Source of the DNA: Nitrospirales bacterium
Lineage (GTDB): Bacteria; Nitrospirota; Nitrospiria; Nitrospirales; UBA8639
Direction: 5' to 3'
Assembly (NCBI GenBank): GCA_020027205.1
Contig: JAHRAQ010000017.1
Span: 1 to 44,979 of the forward strand
Length of the DNA: 44,979 bases
Shown: positions 1-7,329 of the stretch, one piece after another
Numbering within the stretch: position 1 is the first letter of the stretch
How the letters are laid out: each line of letters starts with the position of its first letter
Notes under the pieces: generated by a model
The model's input: the letters and a program-made list of their open reading frames with translations, nothing else
Databases searched by the model: none
Told to the model about the DNA's origin: nothing
Program-made: the position numbers and the translations under genes

Positions 1-2349
1 CGCACCGCCGCACAGGTCGGCCGTCTGCTCGAACTCTTCGCCGACCATCACGCCCCCGCCACCGGACAGAATCCGCTTGCGCCGGACGCCGCCGCGCCCG
101 CCCCGTCCGAACGCGCGCCGTTTTCCATTCTGCAAGGGTCGCTGTCGTCGGGGTTTGTGGCGCCGTCGTTCCCCTTCGCCGCCGTCACGGAAGACGAGGT
201 CTTCGCCAAACCCGCGCGGCGGCACCTGCGCCACGACGGCAAGGCCGCCACCTTTTTGTCGTCGCTGGACGATGTGAACGCCGGTGATTACGTCGTCCAT
301 ACGCACCATGGCATCTGCCGGTACCGGGGGCTGCGGCGGCTGACCGTGCAGGATTGCGACAGCGACTATCTCGTGCTGGAGTTTGCCGGCCGGGACAAAT
401 TGTATGTGCCGCTCGACCGCCTCAACCAGATTCACCCCTACCGCGCCGGCGAGCACCCCGCCCCCCGGCTCGACGCCCTCGGCGGCACCCACTGGGCCAA
501 AACCAAAGCGCGCGTCGCCAAACACATCGAGGACATGACCGACGAACTCGTCGACCTCTACGCCAACCGCGAAGTCGTCACCCGGCAGCCCTACCAGGGC
601 GACCCGCTGCTGTCCCATGAATTCGACGCCGCCTTCGACTACGACGAAACGCCCGACCAACTCACCGCCATCGACGACATCCACCGCGACCTCCAACGCC
701 CCCGGCCCATGGACCGACTCCTCTGCGGCGACGTCGGCTACGGCAAAACCGAAGTCGCCATGCGCGCCGCCTTCCACGCCGTCCAGACCAACCGACAAGT
801 GGCCGTGCTGACGCCCACCACGCTCCTCGCGCAACAACATTACGACACCTTCGCCCGCCGATTCGCGCCGTTTCCCGTGCGCGTGGCCGTCCTGTCCCGG
901 TTTCAACGCCCCAAAGACGTCACCGCCCTGCTGACCGACCTCGCCGCCGGCGTCATCGACATCCTCATCGGCACCCACCGGCTCCTTCAAGACCGCGTGC
1001 GGTTTCACCGCCTCGGCCTCGTCATCATCGACGAAGAACAATGGTTCGGCGTCCGGCACAAAGAACGCCTCAAACAACTCCGCACCCACGTCGACGTGTT
1101 GACCCTCACCGCCACCCCCATCCCCCGCACGCTGCACATGGCCTTCACCGGCGTCCGCGATCTGTCCGTCATCGACACCCCGCCGCCAGCGCGCCTCGCC
1201 ATTCGCACGCAGGTCGTCCGGTTTCATCCCACGCTGGTGCGCGACGCCATCCGCCGGGAACTGGCGAGACACGGGCAGGTGTTTTATGTGCACAACCGCG
1301 TCGAGACCATCGAGCGTACCGGGCGGTGGCTTCGAGAGATGGTGCCCGACGCCCGCATCGTCATGGCCCATGGACAACTGAACGCGCACGCCCTCGAAGC
1401 CGTCATGCTCCGCTTCCTTCGCGGCGACGCCGACGTGCTGCTGTCGACCGCCATTATCCAGTCGGGGCTGGACGTCCCCCGCGCCAACACCATCCTCATC
1501 GACCACGCCCACACCTTCGGCCTCGCCCAACTCTACCAGTTGCGCGGCCGCGTCGGTCGCGCCGGCGAACAGGCCCATGCGTATTTTCTGTTCCCCGACG
1601 ACGCGCAGTTAAGCGCCGACGCCCAGCGCCGCCTCACCGCCATTCGTGAGTTCGCCGAACTGGGGTCGGGCTTTCGCATCGCCGCCGCCGACCTGGAAAT
1701 CCGTGGCGCCGGCGCCCTCCTCGGCAAACAACAGTCCGGCAACATTGCCGCCGTCGGGTTTGACATGTATATGCGGATGGTGCAAGACGCCGCGCAACGC
1801 AAGCGGGGCGCGCCCGTCGAAGAAGACATCGACCCGACGCTGCACCTCAACGTCTCCGCCTTTCTCCCCGACGACTACGTGGAGAACGACCATCACCGCC
1901 TGTCTCTCTATAAACGGCTCTCGGCCTGTCGGACCACCGGCGACCTCGAGTTCCTCCACGAGGAAACCCGCGACCGCTACGGCCCGCCGCCGCCACCGGC
2001 GGAGCGGTTGTTTGAGGTCATGCACCTGCGGCTCCTCGCCGGCAAACTGCGTCTGGAATCGCTGGACGCCACGAACGGCGCCGTGACGCTGACCTTCCCC
2101 TCCACAACCCCCATCACCCCGGCGCGCCGTGACTATCTGACGCGGTATGCGGAAGACCGTCTCCGGTTTCTCTCCCCCGTGTCCTGCGAGATGACCATGC
2201 CACACGAGTCGTGGCCGGCCGTGGCGGCGGAAGCGGCGGTGATTCTGAACGGCTTGCTGGAAGCCGGGGCCGGGGCCGACGCCGCGACCGCGACCGACAC
2301 CGCGCCGGTGGCCGGGGCCGCGCCCTCGCCCGGAGTTTCGTCCCGATGA
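1..2349 (+). CDS. mfd: Transcription-repair coupling factor Mfd, C-terminal part (cut by window edge)
   Basis: The frame is open from the first base, so the gene starts outside the window; 782 residues are visible against about 1,150 in complete Mfd. In order it shows a CarD-like RNA-polymerase interaction domain (HHGICRYRGL, YVPLDRLNQIHPY), a superfamily 2 translocase with Walker A GDVGYGKTE, DEEQ box (IIDEEQWFG), TATPIPRTL and the QLRGRVGR motif VI, then the C-terminal TRCF domain (DPTLHLNVSAFLPDDY). Mfd is known to remove stalled RNA polymerase at DNA lesions and recruit UvrA. The last 25 or so residues are a low-complexity Ala/Asp/Thr tail encoded by GC-rich short repeats. The stop codon TGA overlaps the ATG of the next gene (ATGA at 2346-2349), so the two are probably translationally coupled. 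Confidence 0.97.
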   Translation, partial: RTAAQVGRLLELFADHHAPATGQNPLAPDAAAPAPSERAPFSILQGSLSSGFVAPSFPFAAVTEDEVFAKPARRHLRHDGKAATFLSSLDDVNAGDYVVHTHHGICRYRGLRRLTVQDCDSDYLVLEFAGRDKLYVPLDRLNQIHPYRAGEHPAPRLDALGGTHWAKTKARVAKHIEDMTDELVDLYANREVVTRQPYQGDPLLSHEFDAAFDYDETPDQLTAIDDIHRDLQRPRPMDRLLCGDVGYGKTEVAMRAAFHAVQTNRQVAVLTPTTLLAQQHYDTFARRFAPFPVRVAVLSRFQRPKDVTALLTDLAAGVIDILIGTHRLLQDRVRFHRLGLVIIDEEQWFGVRHKERLKQLRTHVDVLTLTATPIPRTLHMAFTGVRDLSVIDTPPPARLAIRTQVVRFHPTLVRDAIRRELARHGQVFYVHNRVETIERTGRWLREMVPDARIVMAHGQLNAHALEAVMLRFLRGDADVLLSTAIIQSGLDVPRANTILIDHAHTFGLAQLYQLRGRVGRAGEQAHAYFLFPDDAQLSADAQRRLTAIREFAELGSGFRIAAADLEIRGAGALLGKQQSGNIAAVGFDMYMRMVQDAAQRKRGAPVEEDIDPTLHLNVSAFLPDDYVENDHHRLSLYKRLSACRTTGDLEFLHEETRDRYGPPPPPAERLFEVMHLRLLAGKLRLESLDATNGAVTLTFPSTTPITPARRDYLTRYAEDRLRFLSPVSCEMTMPHESWPAVAAEAAVILNGLLEAGAGADAATATDTAPVAGAAPSPGVSSR

Positions 2350-3443
2350 GAACGTCATTCCCAACCCCCGAATGGAAACGCCGGGGGCAGGCATCCCCCC
2401 CTCCGTCATTCCCGACATTTTTAATCGGGAATCCATCCTTCAGTTCTCCCCCCCCCCGCGCCCCGCGCATCACCCGCCACCACCGCTCGACGCCCCGACG
2501 ACGGCGCATCACCCGCCTCGCCGCCCTCGCCCTGCCGGCGCTCCTGTGCGGCGTCGCGGCCATGACGCCCGCCGTCCCCGCTCAACGCCTCGCCGACGGC
2601 ATCGCCGCCATCGTCAACGCGGACGTGATTATGCTGTCCGACCTGCGGGCCGCGATGGCGGATGAACTCGTTCGCCTGAAGGCCAGGTATGACGGGGAGG
2701 AATTCGAGAAGCATCTTGCGCAAAAACAGCACGAGGCGCTGAATCGGATGATCGAACGGACACTCCAGTTGCAGGAAGCCGCGGCAAAGAACATCACCGT
2801 CACCCCGGCGGAAGTGGACGAAGCCTGGGAGAAAGTGCAACAGAATCCCGACGCCGTGCCGGCGGGCGTCACGCCTTCCAGAGAGGTCGTGCTCGAAGAG
2901 ATGACGCTGCAACGGCTCATGGAGTTTGAAGTGCAGCGGCGCATCATCGTCCCCTTCGAAGAAATTCGCGCCTACTACCGCGAGCAGGAGCCGCGGTTCA
3001 CCATGCCGCCGACTCACCGCCTCCGCCAGATTCTGTTGACGCCGAAGTTGGATGAACGCATGGCGGCGGTCCGGAAACGGGCGGAATCTCTGGAGGCGCA
3101 ACTGCGGGACGGCGCCGATTTCGCGGAACTGGCCGCCGTCTATTCGGACGGCCCCGCCAGAGACAAAGGGGGCGACCTGGAGTTCGTCCGCAAAGAGGAT
3201 TTGTTGACGCCGTTGCGGGCGGCCCTTGACGACTTGGCGCCGGGCGAACGCAGCCCGGTGATCGAAACAGACATCGGGATGCACATTCTGCTGCGCGGGG
3301 AAACCCGCCAGGGCGCCCCGCAACCGTTCGACGACGTGAAAGAGTTGATTCAGCGACAGTTGTATCAACAGAAAGTGCGCGACGCCCGCGCGGCGTGGTT
3401 GTCCTCGCTGAAAGACAGGTCTTACGTCGACATCCGGCTGTGA
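2346..3443 (+). CDS. surA: SurA-like periplasmic peptidyl-prolyl isomerase (parvulin/PPIC)
   Basis: The mature part begins with the SurA N-terminal chaperone motif (IAAIVNADVIMLSDLR) and carries one parvulin PPIC domain (from THRLRQILLTPK through YSDGPARDKGGDLEFV to ETDIGMHILLRG). By family knowledge it assists folding of outer-membrane proteins in the periplasm. A signal-peptide-like stretch (RRRRITRLAALALPALLCG, ending near AVPAQ) lies before it. The only ATG that includes this signal is at 2346, overlapping the mfd stop; using it gives 365 residues. It also forces translation of about 50 extra residues encoded largely by a dispersed hairpin repeat (2403-2440). The next in-frame ATG (2562) would lose most of the signal peptide. 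Start therefore uncertain, identity good. Confidence 0.85.
   Translation: MRTSFPTPEWKRRGQASPPPSFPTFLIGNPSFSSPPPRAPRITRHHRSTPRRRRITRLAALALPALLCGVAAMTPAVPAQRLADGIAAIVNADVIMLSDLRAAMADELVRLKARYDGEEFEKHLAQKQHEALNRMIERTLQLQEAAAKNITVTPAEVDEAWEKVQQNPDAVPAGVTPSREVVLEEMTLQRLMEFEVQRRIIVPFEEIRAYYREQEPRFTMPPTHRLRQILLTPKLDERMAAVRKRAESLEAQLRDGADFAELAAVYSDGPARDKGGDLEFVRKEDLLTPLRAALDDLAPGERSPVIETDIGMHILLRGETRQGAPQPFDDVKELIQRQLYQQKVRDARAAWLSSLKDRSYVDIRL
2403..2440. repeat. Dispersed GTCATTCC hairpin repeat, copy inside the 5' end of the surA-like gene
   Basis: An 8-bp perfect stem (ATTCCCGA 2408-2415, TCGGGAAT 2425-2432) encloses a 9-nt AT-rich loop. Nearly the same sequence recurs at 44809-44846. The ends (GTCAT and ATCCA) match those of the repeats at 5163-5192 and 5493-5522. 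A related half-copy (CGTCATTCCC) sits just upstream at 2353. It lies within the reading frame, before the signal peptide. Confidence 0.8.
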
Positions 3444-4063
3444 CGACGCGCGCCGCCGTCCCACCCGTCCAGCCGCCGTTGCACCGTGTGCCACAGTTCC
3501 TGACGGCCCTCGCCCGTGGGCGCGGCGTAGCCCACGGCGGCTTCACGCTCGTCCAATCCCAGGCGTTGCCCCAGGCGCAGCAGACCGGACCGGCGTTGTC
3601 CGCGGGGCAGTTTGTCCATCTTGGTCCCCACCACAACGGGGCGATGCCCGATATGGGTCAGCCATGCCAGCGTGGTCGCGTCGCGTTCGTCGGCCACCCG
3701 GATATCCACCACCTGCACCACGACGCATAACTGCGGCCGCGACGTCAGATAGCGTTCGATCATCGGACCCCATTGCGCGCGAACCGACCGGGGCGCTTTG
3801 GCGTAGCCGTAACCGGGCACGTCCACGAACGTGATGTCGGGGAAGGCCCGGTCGTCCGTCGTCACCCGAAAAAAATTCAGGGTCTGCGTTTTCCCCGGAG
3901 ATGCGCCGACCTTGGCGATGCCTTTGCGGTGCAACAACGAATTAATCACCGACGATTTGCCGACGTTGGAGCGGCCCACGAACACCACTTCGGGCAGACC
4001 TTCCCTCGGATACTGCTCCGGCCGCACGCAACTCTTCACAAAGTCCGCCGAAAGAATCTTCAT
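3422..4063 (-). CDS. engB: Ribosome biogenesis GTPase EngB (YihA/YsxC)
   Basis: A small Ras-like GTPase of 213 residues, usual for the family. Visible G motifs: G1 GRSNVGKSS, G3 DVPGYGYAK, G4 TKMDK, and a G5-like region YAAPTGEG, where most members have an SA or SS pair. The PGKTQTLNFF switch I segment is characteristic of EngB. By family knowledge it acts in late assembly of the large ribosomal subunit. The ATG at 4063 (MKILSADF) is preferred over an upstream in-frame start at 4081 because EngB proteins normally begin close to this hydrophobic strand. The gene is convergent with the surA-like gene and their 3' ends overlap by 22 bp. smpB is 25 bp upstream on the same strand, so the two probably form an operon. 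Confidence 0.95.
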   Translation of the reverse strand: MKILSADFVKSCVRPEQYPREGLPEVVFVGRSNVGKSSVINSLLHRKGIAKVGASPGKTQTLNFFRVTTDDRAFPDITFVDVPGYGYAKAPRSVRAQWGPMIERYLTSRPQLCVVVQVVDIRVADERDATTLAWLTHIGHRPVVVGTKMDKLPRGQRRSGLLRLGQRLGLDEREAAVGYAAPTGEGRQELWHTVQRRLDGWDGGARRHSRMST

Positions 4064-4088
4064 GCCGACTCCCGCGAGCACGCCGTGG

Positions 4089-4565
4089 TCACGTCTGCCG
4101 CCGCCGTGTTTTCATGGCGCGCTCCATGTCACGGGCGGCCTCGCGTGTTTTCACACGCTCCCGCCGGTCGTAATGCTTTTGCCCGCGCGCCAGCCCCAAC
4201 TCAATTTTGACGATCCCGCGCGGATTAAAATACATGCGGAGCGGCACCAGCGTCAGCCCTTTCTGCTGAACTTTTCCGATCAGCGTACGAATTTCCTTGC
4301 GGTGCAGCAACAGGCCGCGCGGGCGCAACGGTTCATGGTTCATCAGATTCCCGTGACTGTATTCCCCGATGTGACAATTGTGCAGGACGGCCCGCTCGCC
4401 GGTCACCGTGGCATAGGCCTCGCGCAAATTGACCCGCCCTTCCCGCAACGCCTTCACCTCGGTGCCGGTGAGCATCACGCCCGCCTCAATGGTGTCTTCA
4501 ATCGAATAGTCGTGAAACGCTTTCCGATTGCTCCCGATGAGTTTGACGGCTCGCTCCTGCGTCAT
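4089..4565 (-). CDS. smpB: SsrA-binding protein SmpB
   Basis: A 158-residue protein of normal SmpB length. Family signatures include NRKAFHDYSIEDTIEAGVML, GTEVKALREGRVNLREAY and YSHGNLMNHEP, followed by the LHRKEI region and the basic C-terminal tail (GQKHYDRRERVKTREAARD) that folds in the ribosomal decoding centre. It delivers tmRNA to stalled ribosomes in trans-translation. The tmRNA gene (ssrA) is not visible in this window. It lies directly upstream of engB on the same strand, consistent with a two-gene ribosome-quality operon, and is divergent from the dciA-like gene 43 bp away. Confidence 0.97.
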   Translation of the reverse strand: MTQERAVKLIGSNRKAFHDYSIEDTIEAGVMLTGTEVKALREGRVNLREAYATVTGERAVLHNCHIGEYSHGNLMNHEPLRPRGLLLHRKEIRTLIGKVQQKGLTLVPLRMYFNPRGIVKIELGLARGQKHYDRRERVKTREAARDMERAMKTRRRQT

Positions 4566-4608
4566 GCGCTTGCTCCGGTTCCCGGCGACGGCCTAGAATA
4601 CCACGACC

Positions 4609-5097
4609 ATGCACGCCTTTGCCTCCTCCCGGTTCATCATCAGAGAATGTTCCCAACGCCACGGCTTTGCCGCGCGGCTCGCCGAACATCGTCTCCGGCA
4701 ACAGTGGCGGGCGATTGCCGGCCCGTTCGTGGCGGCGCATACCCGGCCCGGCGACGTCAGATTTCACAAACTGCACGTGGCCGTGGAAAATTCGGTGTGG
4801 CTGCACCAACTCACGTATCTCAAACGCGCGCTGCTGGAGAAAATTCAATCGGGCATGAAGGAGATTGAGATTCAGGATATTCTCTTCCGAATCGGCGACG
4901 TGCCGGCACCCCCGGCGGACGATGCCGATGCCGCCGACCCCGCCGACGAGACGGCCGCGCCCCCGCCGACCCCCGCCGCCCGAAAGACCGCCTCCGCCTG
5001 CGCGCAAACAATCCGTGATGACGCATTACGGGAGTCCCTCACCCGCGTCATCGCGATGGCGCTGTCGGATGCGGCGCGCGTGAAAACGCCTTTATGA
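4609..5097 (+). CDS. DUF721 protein, DciA-like
   Basis: A 162-residue protein with a DUF721 core at about residues 15-95: WRAIAGPFVAAHTRP, then LHVAVENSVWLHQLTYLKRALLEKI and IQDILFRIG. DUF721 includes DciA, which loads the replicative helicase in bacteria lacking DnaC or DnaI. That role here is inference from the family and from the general context. The C-terminal third is an Asp/Ala/Pro-rich low-complexity linker followed by a short helical end (LRESLTRVIAMALSD). The gene is divergent from smpB. Its 3' end is followed by about 65 bp of spacer and then the left inverted repeat of the GIY-YIG unit. Confidence 0.75.
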   Translation: MHAFASSRFIIRECSQRHGFAARLAEHRLRQQWRAIAGPFVAAHTRPGDVRFHKLHVAVENSVWLHQLTYLKRALLEKIQSGMKEIEIQDILFRIGDVPAPPADDADAADPADETAAPPPTPAARKTASACAQTIRDDALRESLTRVIAMALSDAARVKTPL

Positions 5098-5162
5098 AAA
5101 CGGCCGCGTTAATTGCAGCGCGGCAACGCATGGGTTAAAGTTCACAGCCTCAACTTACCACT

Positions 5163-5192
5163 GCCGTCATACCGGCGAAAGCCGGTATCCAG
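5163..5192. repeat. Left 30-bp inverted repeat of the GIY-YIG unit
   Basis: It is the exact reverse complement of 5493-5522 over 30 bp. Each copy also folds on itself: stem TACCGGC with partner GCCGGTA and a GAAA tetraloop (5170-5187). It ends 9 nt before the GIY-YIG start codon. Confidence 0.95.
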
Positions 5193-5201
5193 AAAAACAC
5201 C

Positions 5202-5492
5202 ATGGGCAAACAACCCGCCGTCTACATCATGGCAAACAAACGCAACGGCACGCTTTCCACCGGCGTCACCGCCAATCTGACGGCGCGTGTTTGGCAACAC
5301 AAAGAAGGCATCGCAGACGGTTTCACTGAACAATACGACCTTCGCGCGCTGGTGGATGCCGAACAACACAAAGACATGGCGTCGGCGATTGAACGGGAAA
5401 AGCAAATCAAAGAATGGAAACGGCGGTGGAAGTTGGCGCTTATCGAACAACACAATCCCAAGTGGCGGGATTTGTATGAGGATTTTATTTGA
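5202..5492 (+). CDS. Small single-domain GIY-YIG family protein with a degenerate YIG motif
   Basis: A 96-residue protein matching the stand-alone GIY-YIG family (YhbQ/UPF0213-like) in length and layout: VYIM near residue 7, NGTLSTGVT at 15-23, RVWQHKEG with the catalytic-type Arg29, AIEREKQIKEW carrying the metal-binding Glu, and the end HNPKWRDLYEDF. The usual YIG triplet reads STG (19-21), so the second catalytic tyrosine is missing and nuclease activity is doubtful. The gene fills almost all the space between two perfect 30-bp inverted repeats; its TGA stop abuts the right one directly. It looks like a small insertion between the dciA-like gene and pcm. The link between the protein and the repeats is inference. 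Confidence 0.85.
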   Translation: MGKQPAVYIMANKRNGTLSTGVTANLTARVWQHKEGIADGFTEQYDLRALVDAEQHKDMASAIEREKQIKEWKRRWKLALIEQHNPKWRDLYEDFI

Positions 5493-5522
5493 CTGGATAC
5501 CGGCTTTCGCCGGTATGACGGC
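5493..5522. repeat. Right 30-bp inverted repeat of the GIY-YIG unit
   Basis: Perfect reverse complement of 5163-5192, beginning at the base after the GIY-YIG stop codon. Its stem-loop (TACCGGC, loop TTTC, GCCGGTA) could also act as a transcription end signal, but no T-run follows. It ends 12 nt before the pcm start. Confidence 0.95.
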
Positions 5523-5534
5523 GGGCGGGGACAG

Positions 5535-6215
5535 ATGATCTCGAATCTCGAACCTCTGCCCCATCCCCATCCCCGGCAGGACGAGCGGGATCGCATGGTG
5601 CGGGAGCAACTGCTTGCGCGGGGGATTCGCGCGCCGGCGGTGATTCGGGCCATGCGCGCCGTGCCGCGTCATGAGTTTGTGCCGGCGGAGGCGGCGGCCG
5701 AGGCGTATGACGATCATCCGCTGTCCATCGGGTACGGCCAAACCATTTCGCAACCCTACATTGTGGCGTACATGACCGAGGCGCTGCGTCTCCACCCGCA
5801 CGAACGGGTGCTGGAAATCGGCACGGGGTCGGGGTATCAGGCCGCCGTGCTGGCGCAGGTGGCGGCAGCGGTGCTGACCGTGGAGATTGTCGGCGAACTG
5901 GCCGCGCGCGCCGGACGAACGTTTCGCCGGCTGGGCATCGACAACGTCACCGGTCGCGCGGGAGACGGCTATCACGGGTGGCCGGAGGCGGCGCCCTTTG
6001 ATGCGATCATCCTCACCGCCGCGCCGGATCACATTCCCCAACCGCTGCTGGATCAACTCGCGCCCGGCGGGCGCATGATCCTGCCCATGGGCACAACCTG
6101 GCAACGGCTGTTGCTCCTCACCAAAACGCCCAAAGGAATCACGCGCCACACCCTGCTGCCGGTCGCGTTCGTGCCGATGACGGGAGAGGCGCGCACCGGC
6201 GTGCCGACGCCGTAG
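5535..6215 (+). CDS. pcm: Protein-L-isoaspartate O-methyltransferase
   Basis: A 226-residue SAM-dependent methyltransferase with the PIMT signatures: VPRHEFVP, GYGQTISQPYIVAYM (substrate and cofactor region), SAM motif I VLEIGTGSGYQAAVLA, the GDGYHGWPEAAPFDAIILTAAP stretch and LAPGGRMILPMG. It methylates L-isoaspartyl residues formed by protein ageing, starting their repair; the enzyme is normally cytosolic. Length and motif order are normal. It is on the same strand as the GIY-YIG gene, whose right inverted repeat ends just before its start, so the repeat may have replaced the original upstream signals. The 200-bp spacer to dapF holds another GTCATTCC repeat fragment. Confidence 0.95.
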   Translation: MISNLEPLPHPHPRQDERDRMVREQLLARGIRAPAVIRAMRAVPRHEFVPAEAAAEAYDDHPLSIGYGQTISQPYIVAYMTEALRLHPHERVLEIGTGSGYQAAVLAQVAAAVLTVEIVGELAARAGRTFRRLGIDNVTGRAGDGYHGWPEAAPFDAIILTAAPDHIPQPLLDQLAPGGRMILPMGTTWQRLLLLTKTPKGITRHTLLPVAFVPMTGEARTGVPTP

Positions 6216-6236
6216 ACCGGCGGTGCCGGCGCCCCT

Positions 6237-6251
6237 CCGTCATTCCGCGCC
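6237..6251. repeat. GTCATTCC repeat fragment
   Basis: Fifteen bases starting CCGTCATTCC are repeated, inverted, at 27586-27600. Some similarity continues beyond, with CGCCAATAC here against CGCCATTGAC there. It lies in the pcm-dapF spacer. Confidence 0.55.
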
Positions 6252-6334
6252 GCCGATGTCGCCAATACAAGGTTCTCCATCCCATACCCCGCGGAACATC
6301 CCCCGCGACCTTTCCTTCACCCGCGGCGCTTCCA

Positions 6335-6340
6335 TATAAT
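6335..6340 (+). promoter_or_regulatory. Possible -10 element upstream of dapF
   Basis: A perfect TATAAT in a GC-rich spacer, 77 bp before the dapF start. No good -35 is seen at the right distance (only TTTCCTT near 6311), so this would be a weak or activator-dependent promoter. Confidence 0.4.
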
Positions 6341-6348
6341 ACACGGCT

Positions 6349-6420
6349 ATGACCCTTCACCACGAGACGCGGCGCGCCCGTCTCATTCACGAAACATCCG
6401 GCAACGGGGACGAACCATGA
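6349..6420 (+). CDS. Possible 23-residue leader ORF overlapping the dapF start
   Basis: An ATG just downstream of the TATAAT opens 23 codons (MTLHHETRRARL...) and ends in a TGA that overlaps the dapF ATG as ATGA (6417-6420). The position suggests translational coupling to dapF or a leader peptide. It has no clear Shine-Dalgarno sequence and resembles no known attenuator peptide, so it may be chance. Confidence 0.3.
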   Translation: MTLHHETRRARLIHETSGNGDEP

Positions 6421-7271
6421 CCAACGCATTTTTTAAAGGCCACGGACTCGGCAATGATTACATTGCGCTTGATCCCAAACAGTTGACGTTTGCGCTGACC
6501 CCCGGAACCATCCGGGCGATCTGCGACCGCCATTGGGGCGTGGGGAGCGACGGCATCCTGGCGCTGGCGCCGTCACGCAAGGCCGACTTCGGATTGCGAA
6601 TTTTTAATCCGGACGGCAGCGAGGCGGAAAAATCGGGAAACGGATTGCGCATCTTCGGTTGTTTCCTCTACGCCACGAAAAAAACGCGGCGGCGGTCGTT
6701 TTCCGTCGACACCAAAGGCGGACTGGCGCGCGTGGAGTTGGACGTTGACCGGAAGGGGCGGGTGACGGGGGCCACCGTGGACATGGGCCGGGCCTCGTTT
6801 CTGCCGCGCGACTTGCCCTGCACCATCAAGGCCCATGAATTAATCCGGCAACCGATCAAAGCCGCGGGACAGTCCCTGCGCTTTACGGGCGTGAGCGTCG
6901 GCAACCCGCATTGCGTCATCTTCAAAGAGGCGGGCGGCAAGTGGACGCGGGAAGATTTACTCCGCATGGGGCCGGAGTTGGAAATCCATCCCACCTTCCC
7001 CCGGCGCACCAACGTCCAACTGGCCGTGCCCACCGGCCCGCGCGCCGTGTCGATTCTTATCTGGGAACGCGGCGCCGGCGAAACGCAAGCCTCCGGCTCC
7101 TCCGCCTGCGCCGCCGCCTGCGCCGGCGTGCGCCTGGGACTGGTCACAAGCCCCGTTCGTGTGACGGCCCCCGGTGGCAGGCTGGATGTGACGGTGGACA
7201 GCAAATACAACCTGACAATGAAAGGGCCGGTGGCGGAAGTGTATCAGGGGAGGTTGAGTGGGGGGTGGTGA
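6417..7271 (+). CDS. dapF: DapF-family epimerase homologue lacking both canonical cysteines
   Basis: A 284-residue protein with full DapF architecture: FFKGHGLGNDYIALD at the N-terminus, RIFNPDGSEAE, GNPHCVIF, RRTNVQLA and WERGAGET. DapF normally interconverts LL- and meso-diaminopimelate for lysine and peptidoglycan synthesis, using a cysteine in GNGxRC and one in ACGTGA. Here these read GNGLRIF (Ile79) and ASGSSA (Ser226), so both catalytic cysteines are absent. Other cysteines occur nearby (Cys82, Cys231). Overall conservation is good, so this is not a decayed gene. It may belong to a DapF-like subgroup with altered chemistry or another substrate; calling it diaminopimelate epimerase would be unsafe. 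A GGGGA sequence 7-11 nt upstream of the ATG is a likely ribosome binding site. Confidence 0.8.
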   Translation: MTNAFFKGHGLGNDYIALDPKQLTFALTPGTIRAICDRHWGVGSDGILALAPSRKADFGLRIFNPDGSEAEKSGNGLRIFGCFLYATKKTRRRSFSVDTKGGLARVELDVDRKGRVTGATVDMGRASFLPRDLPCTIKAHELIRQPIKAAGQSLRFTGVSVGNPHCVIFKEAGGKWTREDLLRMGPELEIHPTFPRRTNVQLAVPTGPRAVSILIWERGAGETQASGSSACAAACAGVRLGLVTSPVRVTAPGGRLDVTVDSKYNLTMKGPVAEVYQGRLSGGW

Positions 7272-7291
7272 GGGATTTTGCGGAATCTGCA

Positions 7292-7321
7292 TTGACTAAT
7301 ATGTCATATTTGACATATACT
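7292..7321 (+). promoter_or_regulatory. Toxin-antitoxin promoter with embedded operator palindrome
   Basis: A -35 TTGACT (7292-7297), 18-bp spacer and -10 TATACT (7316-7321). An 8-bp inverted repeat, ATATGTCA (7299-7306) and TGACATAT (7311-7318) with a 4-bp centre, overlaps the spacer and the -10, as expected for autorepression by the XRE antitoxin. The toxin ATG at 7330 is 9 bp past the -10, so the transcript would have little or no leader. Confidence 0.75.
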
Positions 7322-7329
7322 TAAATTTC

